A stretch of 64,000 nt of DNA, taken from contig CANTUZ010000004.1 in the NCBI GenBank assembly GCA_947846985.1, positions 53,917,672 through 53,981,671 on the forward strand, given 5' to 3'. Positions within the stretch are counted from its first letter, which is position 1. Each line of letters begins with the position of its first letter. Shown here one piece after another: positions 26,266 through 37,590 of this stretch. Origin of the DNA: Fratercula arctica (taxonomy: Eukaryota; Chordata; Aves; Charadriiformes; Alcidae). The notes under the pieces were generated by a model. The model searched no databases, had not been told where the DNA came from, and saw only the letters and a program-made list of their open reading frames with translations. The position numbers were made by a program, and so were the translations under genes.

Positions 26266-28109
26266 AGAAACCATTGCAATAAACCCACTATTGAGAACAG
26301 TTCTTTCCCTGGAAATTCTGTCATCTTTGTCAAGAATCAAAGGAATCTTATGGGAGAAAAAATTCCTGCGATGCCAAGACCCAACTCTTCCATGGGAATT
26401 AATCTGAATTAAAGGAGCTCAGCAACTCTCAGTATTTTACTCCTAAATTATTTCTCATTTAGATGTTTAATTGCTGCACTCCTCCCTGATTTCTATTTGT
26501 AAACACTAGTATTTGTTTTTCCCTTTGTCTTAATGTTGTACACATCACCAAAATTGGACTGAAACTACTTATATGCAAACATCTGCTTTAGAGTACAGAT
26601 TTTCTTGTTTCTGAACGACTTAACTAAACCAAAATTAATTTTAAAATGCGAGGTCATACAAATAACCAGTAGGCAATAAAAATAATAAAAAATAAATACA
26701 AGAAATAAAAGTACAAGCAGATGTGTTTTAAGATTTCCTTAATTCTCCATATAAGAAATTTGTATTTGCAGTCTTTAAAGATTAAGCTATTTAAGAAAGG
26801 AACCAGGTAGCAGCATGTTTCACAACATATGCACCCAATCATTATTACAGAATAACATCCCAAAACTAAATTGGTATTAGGTCTCAAAACTTAGAAAACA
26901 GTTATTTGAAGTAGAGGGAACAAATGCAATAAAAGTATATTATGAGGAAGATCAAATTGGAGGAGCTGGAAAAGGAACTTCCAGCTTCTTCAAATCTCGA
27001 TGTCATTCAGAAGACATCCTGTACATTTGTACTACAGCACCTGCTCAGCAACACAGGTCTTGGCTTCCCTGTCAGCATGTGGTATTCTTCCCTCTTTGGC
27101 TCAGTAGGTTTAGATAACCAACTTGGAAAAAGAACAGACACATTCCTTAAAGCTCCGCTATCAACCCACAAAGCACTCAGTTAAGGTATCAAAACAAGAA
27201 ATAAACTGAATGAGGTTTTCATAATATAGTTACCCTGCTTCTTGCAAATCCTGATAAAAAGAAAACTAATTTTGGCACTTCAGCCGTTTCAAATTATCAC
27301 AGTAGTGACTTCAGTTATAACTATGCTATAAAATGGACTGAAAAGAAAGCAGTCTTCGTTTTTCCCCAAGACCACAGGGCTATCTATAAAGCTCCTCAAA
27401 TTCTGGTGTGGTTTCACTTAGTTTCTTTTTTCTGTCCTCACCCCACACCCGCCTTTCAAACAGGTTTTGAACTTTATCCTGTCCCCTTCTAAAATACAGT
27501 TATTCGCATCTGACCAAGACCTAAGTAAGTTCACTGTTAAGGTACATTCTAAAAATTGTTCACAGTGTGTTTTTTTAAAATTACTATTATTATTAACCAG
27601 GAGGTTGTTCCTAGTGACTTCCACTGCTGCCAGATAAACTTTTGAACAAAAATCACTTTTGCACATAAAGTTTTGTGTTTTGCACAGTGGAAGCATGAAG
27701 GCTTTTATGCACAGTAGTGGTTGATAAGAGTTCAGAAACTGGCAGCATCTGACAATAATTATTTTCTGCTTCAGCCACATTTACATCTATTCCACAATGC
27801 CCTGCCCTGCTCTTGCTGAATTTTTAAAAAGGTGAACTAGAAAACAATGAAAGTTCTGAAGTAGCTGGCAGCAATGTATGAAGTATAGCCAAAACAACAG
27901 AAACAAAAAAGAACTAATAATTAAGCCACCAAATAAGAGATGTTTGCTTTCCTTGCTTCCCACTGTAATCACAGCTACCTTATAAGATGAAGTCTATGAT
28001 CAACAGCATCCTTATACCTTGTTGAAAACACCCGAACTTCCCTGAGTCTTATATCCAGAAAACTCCACTATAAAAAGTGTTTTGATATAGGTTGATGATG
28101 CAGAGAAAT

Positions 28110-28150
28110 TAAAAATAAAAAAAATAAAAAAGAAAAAGAAAAAAAAAAAG
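28110..28150. repeat. A-rich low-complexity run
   Basis: A runs interrupted by single T or G over about 40 bases. Confidence 0.85.
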
Positions 28151-28878
28151 AGGTGAAATCAGGACTGAAAAGTATGTTCTAGGGACGTATAAAATCCATA
28201 GCAATAAAGGCACATGGAAACAGTAATACAATTGTGCCTCTCTGATACACAGCTTCACTCTTCTTCCCCTGCCCTTTTTGAATTACAGCCACGTAGAGCG
28301 ACTCACTGTTCCACAATTCTTTTACATGCCTTTTATCAAGATTCATCATTAACATTCTTTTAGAAGAGATGAATAATGTATGTGCAATAATACATTTTAA
28401 ATATTTAAATGCTAAAAAAAAAAAGTGGGTTTTTTTTATTCTTTACTGAAAATAGCACAAGATGAAATCCATGAGGAGATGTGATGGGGAGTCTACAAAC
28501 TACTATGAAGCAGGCCAATTTGACACACAGTTTACAATAATTACATTAGTTTACTAATGTTCCAGTATTAAATTAACCATATAATCACGAATACTGAATG
28601 TCTGCATTTATGATACAGAACATTCCAGTACTACTAATTCTGATATTAAATGTAGCAATGCGAAAATTTTGTTTAATGTAATTGCTCATACAGCACACTA
28701 ACTACATTAATCTCACTTCACCCATCAAATTTAATTCCCATGTGGTTTATACCCCCCTTCCACCCACACACTGAAAGACAACCGCCTCCCCATCTGAGCC
28801 ATACCCACGTATAATACACAAAACATAACTGTTACAAAAACTCACTTTCACTGGACAACATCTAAAATATGTAAATAC

Positions 28879-29109
28879 CTGTTCCTGCAGGTCGTAGTCA
28901 TAGCTATCATGCAGCAGAAGACTGAGGACATACCGAGTATAAATCATGGCATCAATGCCACACTTCTCTAGCTCTTGTCCCAGCCAGGTCTGCACTGGAC
29001 CCAAAGCATGTAGCAGAGACATTTCAGAAACAGATAGAGGGCCTGGATAAGAGCTTGAGGAGCTTTCAGATGGCAAACCATCCACAACAACTGTACAGAT
29101 AGGGCGCAT
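28879..29109 (-). CDS. KIAA0232: KIAA0232 coding exon 2 (start codon; residues 1-77)
   Basis: The exon opens with ATG at 29109-29107 and reads MRPICTVVVDGLPSE followed by five serines (residues 16-20), then an amphipathic helical stretch containing TWLGQELEKCGIDAMIYTRY (41-60), ending LQEQ at residue 77. The start is supported by an in-frame TAA at 29133-29131, so the frame cannot extend further upstream. The start context is weak (T at -3, C at +4). The donor is CAG|GTATTT, exon end 28879, phase 0. Residues 41-62 show a W-L-x3-L-E-x2-G-I-D-x2-I-Y-x2-Y-V-L pattern that resembles the PWI-like N-terminal domain of CCDC43; that similarity is my inference. No signal peptide or membrane segment is evident, so an intracellular protein is likely. 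The molecular function is unknown. Confidence 0.92.
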
Positions 29110-29382
29110 GAATCTAGGTGGTTGGCATCCTTATAACGTGAAGCATTTTCTGTAGTTGATATTCCGTCGATATCTGGAGGTGATTTTCACTCCAGTAAAT
29201 AGGAGAGAGGCTTGACTTCTAGGACAATCATTTATATTTCCTGGCAGTTAGCCGTCTAGAGACGAACATCACTCTTCAGGCATGACCAGTGAATAAACTA
29301 AATCCTAATAGCAAACACATATGTAGATGTGTTTTTCTACCTTAATTTCACATTGAGGCCAGATGCAAGTCCCCAGCAGGAC
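29110..29382 (-). promoter_or_regulatory. KIAA0232: 5' untranslated part of KIAA0232 exon 2, with several short upstream ORFs
   Basis: The acceptor at 29384-29383 (CTCTTTATAG|GTCC on the minus strand, preceded by a pyrimidine run) marks the exon start at 29382, giving 273 nt of leader before the start codon. Seven upstream AUGs lie in it, at 29353, 29320, 29283, 29269, 29231, 29146 and 29128. All terminate before the main ATG. The first is an immediate start-stop (ATGTGA). The one at 29146 has A at -3, a better context than the main start, and encodes 10 codons ending at 29114, four bases before the main ATG. This arrangement would be expected to lower translation of the main frame. The exon boundary is predicted from sequence only. 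Confidence 0.7.
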
Positions 29383-31550
29383 CTATAAAGAGGAAAAAAT
29401 AATAAGTTGTGATAATATGTATCCATACGTGAATAATATTAAACAGTGAAAAAAACCACCCCATGCAGAATGCAGTCATTTACATACTGCTTAATCCACA
29501 TATATAGTACACCTATTCAGTGTCACTTTGAAGAATAAGAGGAATTATTCCAAGTTTAAAGGTGACTTTTAGGAAAGGTACTTTCTAATGCAGGAAGAGA
29601 GACTCTTTCATCAGAGACTTAACAACTAATCCATTGATTGAAATATATGTTTGACCTAGCTTTATGGGAAAGTCAAGATTTTATTACTTTCACTATCAGC
29701 TGAAAAAAACCAAACCCACTGATTAAAAAAAACCCCAATCTATGTTAGTTTGCATAAAGACTGACTGTATATTTTGCATCATTAGAAGACAATATAATCC
29801 TACTATTTTGCAGTTATGTCCATTTCTGGAATAGAAAAAAGTGTCTTCTTTATAAAAACACTGAATTTATTAGATTCACCTGGCCAGGAGTTTCATAAAT
29901 CCTACCACTAAATAGTGTTACTATCTTCAGGCTTGGGTCTTTTGAAGGTTTTTTTTAGTTTCAAGATTTGCCTTGGCTCAGGACAGCAAAGCATTTTATC
30001 ATCCAAAACCTGTCCTCATAAAAAAATTGAGCAGAACATAATTGATCAGTGCCAGAATTAACATTTAACCTTCTTTACAGAAAATATATACCAGTCTTAC
30101 CTGAGAGCTCACACTCTAAAGCACATCCTAAAATAGACAAACCATCCTAAGACTTACACCACCCACAATCCCAAATCAATCTCGGTAAGTAAGGGGCAGA
30201 AGGTGCAAGCACCACACATGTAGGCATTCTGCCCTCTAACCCAGAAGAAGTCAGTCCAAAAAAGGCATTTTTGGACTGGTCTGCCAAACAAGCACATGCC
30301 AATCTGACATTTGTGTAGGCCTTCTTTCTCCTCTCCAGCTTCTCAGCAAGAGAAAACAAAGCTCAAATCCTAGCAGGAAATATCCCTTCATTGAAAGGCA
30401 ACAAAGACTAAAGGATCTAAGCAAAATCTACTGTTTTGTTTCAACCCCACTGTAAGATGACCAACACACTCAAACCAGACATCACCTAATATAACTATCT
30501 AAACTGCATACTGTGGACAGCATTTCATGTGAGCAGCATGTGTTTTCTGACCAAACAAAATTGAAACATGACCTTACAGTGGATACCTATGTCCACACAA
30601 AAAAAAAAAAGATTGTCGTTTTTAGAATCTTTCTTTGCATCACCACCCAGGTACAACTGTATATTCTAGATCTTTACTGAGTCAATTGCGACATCATTAA
30701 AAAGAAACCCATTATAACCAGTTGCCACAGAGCTGACAAAAGTCTACGCTGTGTTAAGACACTTTCTCTGATGACAATGTTCATTTTGAGAAAGTAGATA
30801 AAGCAAGAGTATTCAGTCTTTGTCAGCAACATGTTTGCATTAGTCAGAATCTCATAAGTAAGCACAAATAACAGCAGGTAGAAACATCATGCAAAGGGTT
30901 ACTGCTTCACCATGTAGTTAGAGAACAGAAAGTACGAGAAAAGTCTAATATTGTGACCAAGATACTTCAAACAAAGAGCCATAAGTCCAAACTCTCAAGC
31001 AATCCACATTCTCTTAATTGTTGAAGAACAACATTCCACTTAAACATCTATTTCATCCTTCTCCAGTTGGTACTCCACATCACTCTCATGTGATGAACAC
31101 TCTCCCTAAGTCAATGCCACAACCCTGGTCAGCCCCCCAAACCCCATGTTTGAAACATCCGGGAAAAGCAACACTCTTGATTTGTCTTTTTTGAGACATG
31201 GAGCAGAACTGCCTGGATGTTCAGGAAATCAACAACTTTTTGACGGAGTTCACAGAAAGTTCCACTGGAAAGGGAAATTATGGAAGAGTGGATGGGGAGG
31301 AAAATCAGGAGGAAAAACAAAAAAAGTGATGAGGTGACCAAACAAGAAATTAATTTACTTTAATTCAGCAGGTCTCCCATCTACCCATGGCCTTTTCTTT
31401 TACAAAGTGTACAGAGAATGGAGAGGGACAGCAAACACATGTTCCAAGTAGTCTTTGGCTTGCAAAGATACAATCAAAAACAATCAAGAGAGGCAGGATG
31501 AACTTGGCTAAGGTGACCACATTTTTCATTTAAGGTTTTGAGTATCCAAG

Positions 31551-31596
31551 ATAGCAAAGCAATGGGCTTCTGGAAACTGAATTACTTCAATCAAAA
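31551..31596 (+). repeat. Left copy of direct repeat flanking the 31.6 kb CR1
   Basis: ATAGCAAAGCAATGGGCTTC and the following 26 bases match 32792-32837 at 40 of 46 positions. It is separated from the CR1 5' end by about 26 bases of filler. Most simply it is one side of an unusually long target-site duplication. Confidence 0.85.
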
Positions 31597-31622
31597 GCAA
31601 ACTGCAACTGCATCAAAAGCAA

Positions 31623-32450
31623 TGGAAGAGCTATAGATGTCACCTACCTAGATTTCTGTTAGGCCTTTGGCATGGTCCCACACAACATCCTTCTCTCTAA
31701 ATGGGAGACATATGGATTTGATGGATAGACTATTAGATGGATAAGGAATTGTCTGAATGGCTGTGTCCAAAGAGTTACCGTCAATGGCTCAATGCCCAAG
31801 TGGAAACCAGTAACGAGTGGTGTCCCTCCAAGGTCCATACCGGGACTAATACTATTTAAGATCTTCATCCATGACATTGACAGTGGGATTGAGTACACCC
31901 TCAGCAAGTTCGCAGGTGACACCAAGCTGAGTGGTGCAATTGATTTGCTTGAGGGAAAGGATGCCATCCAGAGCGACTTTAACAGGCTTGAGGAGTGGAT
32001 TCATGCAAACCTCATTAAGTTCAACAAGGCCAAGTGCAAGGTTCTGCACCTAGGCCGGGGCAACCCTCAGTATCAATTTAGAGTGGGGGATGAATAGTTT
32101 GAGCACAACCTGGCAGAGAAGGACTTGGGGATACTGGTAGATGAAAAATTGGACACGAGCCAGAGCCTGCAGCCCAGAAAGCCAGTTGTATGCTGGCCTC
32201 CATAAAAAGAGGCATGGCCAGCAGGTCAAGGGAGGAAATTCTGCCCCTCTACTACGCTCCTGTAAAATCCTACCTGGAGGACCGCATCCAGCTCTGGGGT
32301 CCCCAGTACAAAAAAGACATGGACCTGTTAGAGCAGATCCAGAGGAGTGCCATGAAAATCATCAGAGGGATGGAACACCTCTCCTATGAAGAAAGATTGA
32401 GAAAGCTGGGGTTGTTAAGCCTAGAGAAGAGAAGGCTCCAGGGATAGTTT
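31623..32450 (+). pseudogene. CR1 ORF2 remnant (reverse transcriptase and C-terminal domain), inactive
   Basis: Recognisable non-LTR RT peptide in broken frames. Frame segments at 31792-32097 and 32190-32447 carry the GVP...LFKIFIHDIDSG region, the catalytic box and the SRSREEILPLYYAPVKSYLE region. The catalytic FADD box reads FAGD (31909-31920), losing one metal-binding aspartate. Frameshifts and stops (for example TAG at 32095) confirm it is dead. It is a truncated relic of a protein that would nick and reverse-transcribe CR1 RNA. Confidence 0.88.
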
Positions 32451-32790
32451 ATTGCAGTCTTTCAATACTTGAAGTGGGCTTATAAGAGAAATGGGGACAG
32501 ACTTTTTACAAGTGCCTGTAGTGACAGGACAAGGGTCAATGGTTTTAAACTGAAAGAGGGTAGATTTAGATTAGACATAAGGAAGACATTTTTTACAACA
32601 AGGATGGTGAAATACTGAACAGCTTGTCAAGAGAAGATGTGGATCTCTGATTTGAAGTGTTCAAGTTCAGGCTGGACAGGGCTTTGAGCAACCTGATCTA
32701 ATAGAAGATGTCCCTGCCCACAATAGGGGACATTGGGCTAGATGATCTTTAAAGGTTCCTTCCAACCCAAACCATTCTATGATTCTATTA
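31623..32790 (+). mobile_element. CR1 LINE, about 1.17 kb, 5'-truncated within the reverse transcriptase
   Basis: It begins inside ORF2 (GGAAGAGCTATAGATGTCAC), runs through the RT and C-terminal domain, and ends with CCTTCCAACCCAAACCATTC and tandem octamers at 32774-32790. A 46-bp direct repeat flanks it (31551-31596 and 32792-32837, 40 of 46 identical), with the right copy directly abutting the 3' terminus. The element lies antisense to KIAA0232 within intron 1. Confidence 0.93.
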
Positions 32791-32791
32791 T

Positions 32792-32837
32792 ATAGCAAAG
32801 CAAAAGGCTTCTGGATACTGAGTCATTTCAATCAAAA
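32792..32837 (+). repeat. Right copy of direct repeat flanking the 31.6 kb CR1
   Basis: ATAGCAAAGCAAAAGGCTTC and the following 26 bases, directly after the CR1 terminal octamers. It is the partner of 31551-31596. Confidence 0.85.
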
Positions 32838-35800
32838 CTTACTCAGGCACATGGTTTAGATCCTTAGCACGTAGTAAGGACTGAGTTTATGCTTTAGCTT
32901 TTCCCTGAATGAGGTGACAATGTGGCCTCTCTTTCCTATCTTAACACTTATTTTCATGAGGCATTTGGAAAATTCAGTTCTTGAGATCTACACTGACAAA
33001 CTCTGATTTACTCTGGCTGACCAGTTGAAGTGTGTCTTGCTTTTTTTAGATGGGGAGGAGAGGGAAGACATAGCAAGAGAGAGACAGGTTATCACAGGAA
33101 TTAAGAAATGAGACAACAACAAAATTTCTATGATGTTCAAATATTATAGTCCAGCTTTTTTGAATATCATATTCAAGTATCTATTTTAACATTAAGTTTC
33201 AAAATCTCCACATGATATAGAAACTGGAAATCTGAACAAAATTCTGAAATAATATTTGAGAGTTCTCATTTTACAGATGTCTCTTTGTTTTACAGAAAGT
33301 CTTAAACATATTTCCATTATGTTCTAGAATTAAAAAGACTCCATGCAAACCAAGTACTTTGCCATCCCACCACTAGAGAGGGGCTTTCCATATTAAATTA
33401 ATACAAGTCACTCAAAGAGTGAACATTTCTGCTAATAGATGTGAAGCGCGATTTCAGAGATAACATTTTGTGACAAATAAGTTATCATCCCTTTTTAACC
33501 TTTTTTCACACTATCTTGTTAAAAATAACTTTCTCCATCCTTACAACGACCATGGCTAATCTGAAAAAGGGAGTCTACAATACAACTTAAGTAATTAATG
33601 CAAGTCTAGTTATTTTAACTACCAAGTTGGAAAGAATTCTCCATTTCCAGCTATAAAATATGATGGAGGGAAATGTCTAATAATGAGAATTACCAAATAA
33701 AAATTTACACATCTCTATCAATAGTTTGAGAAAACTACTGATTACTTACAATGCCTAAAGTCAACAATATACGATGAGTATCTTTCAAAAGAATTTCTAG
33801 TTACTCGATTTCCTAGTCAAATTTTTCCTTTCAAGTAACCTCCAGTTTTTGTAATAATAATCAATGACCTTAACAAGGTCATTGCTAGATAAGTTGTCAA
33901 CAATTTAACAACTATAGGGACAGGATCCAATTTATGAAGTATCATGTAAAGGAATGAGAATACAATATTGTGTAAACACTCAAATTTTACAAATTAGACT
34001 ATCTTAGAACAGATACTCTTTCTCAAAATTCTACTCAGTGTGATAGTCACTAAACATTATTTTGACCTAAAATAGACAACAGAAGATAATAACCGAATTT
34101 TGGGCTCCTGAAATCTAGTTATGGAAAAGCAAGAACTTCAAATAATCTAAAGCAAGAAAAAGGAAGGAGGATCGATGAATGGATGAATAGAACACTTGAG
34201 GTCCATTCCCTAGCGCAGAGTTGTTCTTGTAAGGTAAATAACCTTTTTTTGAAGACTAAATAATTCTTGTCTTCCCCACAAGTGAAATGGAATATGGGTA
34301 TTGTCATAAGAAATACATAACATAATAATACAAAATAAATTTAAAAAAAGTGTATTGGTACTACAATAGTAAGTGCCACACAAACACCTTCTTGTGGCAC
34401 TTGTGCCTATGGGAACACAGCATGATAGTGTAAAATTACACTAAGATTACCAAAAAGTGCAGTAAAAGAAAGGTGTAAATAAATCGCTCTTCAACGAAGC
34501 TTGATACAAGCCCACCAAGAAGTGCTAGCACATGTAACTGTTCTTACCAGACTATCAACAGAAAGAGCAGATTGGGTAAAAGCTCATGCCAGGCAAGACT
34601 TTTCCATGTCTTCAACAACTTTTTTCTTCCTCCATAATTCCCTTTCATATAAAAAAAGTTCTTTTAAGGAGCTTAAAAGTAAGGTCTTTTTTCCCCAATT
34701 GTCTCTGATCTTGGAAAACGGTGACCAAAGCCAAACCACAAAACCCACTGAATTAATCAAAGGTACCCTTATCTGTATTTTATCAGCACCAAGAGGTCTC
34801 TGAAAGTTACGAATCCACACAGCAAGGTTCTGAACAAACGTATTTTGTCAATGAAAAAAATAAGTAGACTTAATGCTTTAACAAGTTTCCAAGCTTTCTT
34901 AAAGATATACCTACTATCAACTCTTAAGTTAACAGAAAATATTCAAATAGGAGAGCAAAAACCATAGCCCTTACTATTGTTCTTTCAGGTAAACTAAAGG
35001 TCCATAGACTATTTCTTGAAGATCATAAAAAGGTAACTTGAAAAGGAAGCAAATTGTCTGCAGGTTTAAATCCACTACACTGGGGTCTACAATCTCAGTA
35101 GAAAAAAAAAAAAGTAAAAATTACAGTATCTACATATAGAAGGAAGTTGAAAACTTCTATCCTACTTATTTGTATAATCTGCAAATAAAGTCTCCCAAGC
35201 CTAAAAGTTACTCTTTACACATTTTGATACGTGTACTACAGAGAAGTTGATCTCCTACATAAAGCTAGATTCTACCTTTTTCCTTCCTTCCATTCCCAAA
35301 AGGGATAACATCTGTGTTTCCAGTGCTTCATTCTGCCTACTGCTATATGTCAACAATTAGACCAAACACATTCTCACATAATAGTTAAGTCGTAACTGCT
35401 GTTTTATACAAAGTTTTCTCTATTATTCTGTGAAATATGCCGGTATATTACATCGTTTACAATTAACAGCTGTCATTTTCAGGTTTTTTTTTTCCCCCCC
35501 ACTATGGTCTTTGACAATGTATGACAATTTTTCAATGCACGGAGGGGGGAAAAAAGATTATAGAATTCTTACCGTTTTATTGTTATAATTTAATAACAAT
35601 TTAATGTGGATATGAGTCCACATTTTTTAACCAGGACAAAGTTTTTTAGAAGTAGTATTTTTTCCCAGAATCGTTGTATTAAAAGCAAACAATCCTTCCT
35701 CTCCCTAACAACTACATCTAGCAAAAACATGCAAATCCTAATTAGTACAAATAAAAATAAAAAATGTATCAAGTTTGGTCAACAAACAACATACTAAAAA

Positions 35801-36829
35801 TCACATATTCACTTCAGTAAATTTCAGACCCCTCTAGAAGACTGATAATCAAAAGCACAGTCACATCATATGATAGTAACATAAGTCCAAAATTGTTCTC
35901 ATACATTATGGAGCAATCAGCAATTTTGCCGTCATTTCTTTTGTTTCTTTCAGTGAAAAATCTAAACAAATTCTTAACATACAAACCAATTGCCACACAC
36001 TGGGGAGGGCACTGTCAAAGCCCAGAAACAGAAACAAAGCCTATTTAAAACCTAGTGAACAATAGAATCTGTGTCCTTAATAAATTTCACACGGCATTTA
36101 AAAGACATGTGAATTCAGAAGTAAAAGAAGTTGTTATTTTTTAACCACATTCCTTGATAATCTAAGAAATTTAGCTAATAAAACAGCAAAGCAGGGACTT
36201 GATTCATGACCAAGGCACTGAAACACTACCATAAAAGAAAAAAAAACTGATAATGCCTGTGCTATAAACAAACCTCTCCCTCCATCCCAGTTCAGGCAAT
36301 TTCTGCCACAAAGCTTCAGAAGCACTGCCATGCCATGAGGAACACACATTGAAACACCTGGCTGGAATCAAAGCAAGGAACACTAAAAGTGGTCAGAAGC
36401 ATAAAAGCAACACTGTGAATTAATTTTTAGATATACATAGAATTCCCTTTTTTAAGAAGTATTACTGGGAAGTGCAAGAGTGATATAATCTCATTTGTAA
36501 TGAATATATGGTTTACAGCTCACTGATGTCTAACGAGGCTGGGCTTATGCTATGGTTCTAGTGTAACTCAAGCAAAGTCAGAGAACCAACAGAGGGGACA
36601 GAAACCAGCCTGTGGGCATTACTGCAGGATCTTTTTTTCTTGTAAATCTGCAAGCTTATTTTCATAACACTTATCCAACTGAAAATCTGAAGCTGCTAAT
36701 CCTGTATAAAAGCTTAATGGAATTACTCAAAGGAATCAAGAGCTACCATATAAGCCTCATTTACTTAGGTTAGCAACGAAAAAGAACAGAGATATAACCA
36801 AGATGACATCAGGGCAGTCACCAGCCCAG

Positions 36830-37590
36830 TTCTGTAGGATTCTGCACTGGGACCTGCATTGCTTAAGCGACCTGGAAAATGGGATGGGCGACACAGTTAA
36901 GAAGCTACCAAACAACAGCAAGCTATCAGGGATAGTGAGTACAAAATAACTGAAAAAATACAGGCAGACCTCATGAAATTGGGCTGGACAATAAAAAGGC
37001 AAACAAAATTCAGCATAGATAAACTTGAAATGAGACAGAGGAGAAATAATAACCTCATGCTATTAATAGACAGAACAATGAGTTGTGAGCTATTAATCCC
37101 AGGATCTATCTCTTAAGTAGTATGTTAGATATTTCATGAAACTATAAGCTCAAATCCAGTAGTAGTCAAAAGAGCAAATCACAGAAACCTAAGTCATCTT
37201 TGTGTCACTGAATTAATGTTTTACACACATATTGTACATAACATGCAATCCTGGTCCTGTAATATCAAAGACGACATGCCTCTCCCTGGATAAAGATTGA
37301 CTCTTCAGTATATTTTTTTAATAGGAAGTACCAATGAATTAGTAAGAGCTATGTACAAAACTTGACACAACAGGTATTAGGAATTCCTTGCCAAAAGATA
37401 GAGGGCTCAAAAAAAAAAAAAAAGAGATGGGCTTCAAAGGAAATTGAACAAGAGAGATCCCTTGAGAGTTTCCAACTAGACAAACCATATCAGGCTCAGG
37501 AAATCCCCTAGACTGAAAATAGTGTGAGGCTGAGGGAGTATTCAGGAGAGGTATCGCATATACTCTCCCTGTTCTTTTTTCTCCCTAACA
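36830..37590 (+). mobile_element. Ancient CR1/L3-like LINE relic
   Basis: It contains GACCTGGAAAATGGGATGGG, then AAATTGGGCTGGACAATAAA and TTCAGCATAGATAAACTTGA, matching the RT region of old sauropsid CR1 families known from turtles and crocodilians. It continues with GCTCAAATCCAGTAGTAGTC and ends with a GAGTATTCAGGAGAGGTATC...CTCCCTGTTCTT segment resembling their 3' UTR. It is highly diverged and lacks the ATTCTATG ends, so it belongs to an older layer than the other copies. A poly-A run (37409-37423) interrupts it. Boundaries are approximate. Confidence 0.65.

Larger units (their letters stand above)
13091..28878 (-). other. KIAA0232 intron 2 (15.8 kb)
   Basis: AT-rich intron between exons 2 and 3. 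Recognisable content is one CR1 copy (25.93-26.27 kb, minus), poly-A at 15.87 kb with an adjoining G/T tract, low-complexity tracts at 23.2, 23.95 and 25.1 kb, a C12-A5-G5 hairpin at 24.4 kb and a duplicated palindrome at 24.0 kb. I saw no other gene or RNA in the remaining sequence. Confidence 0.8.
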
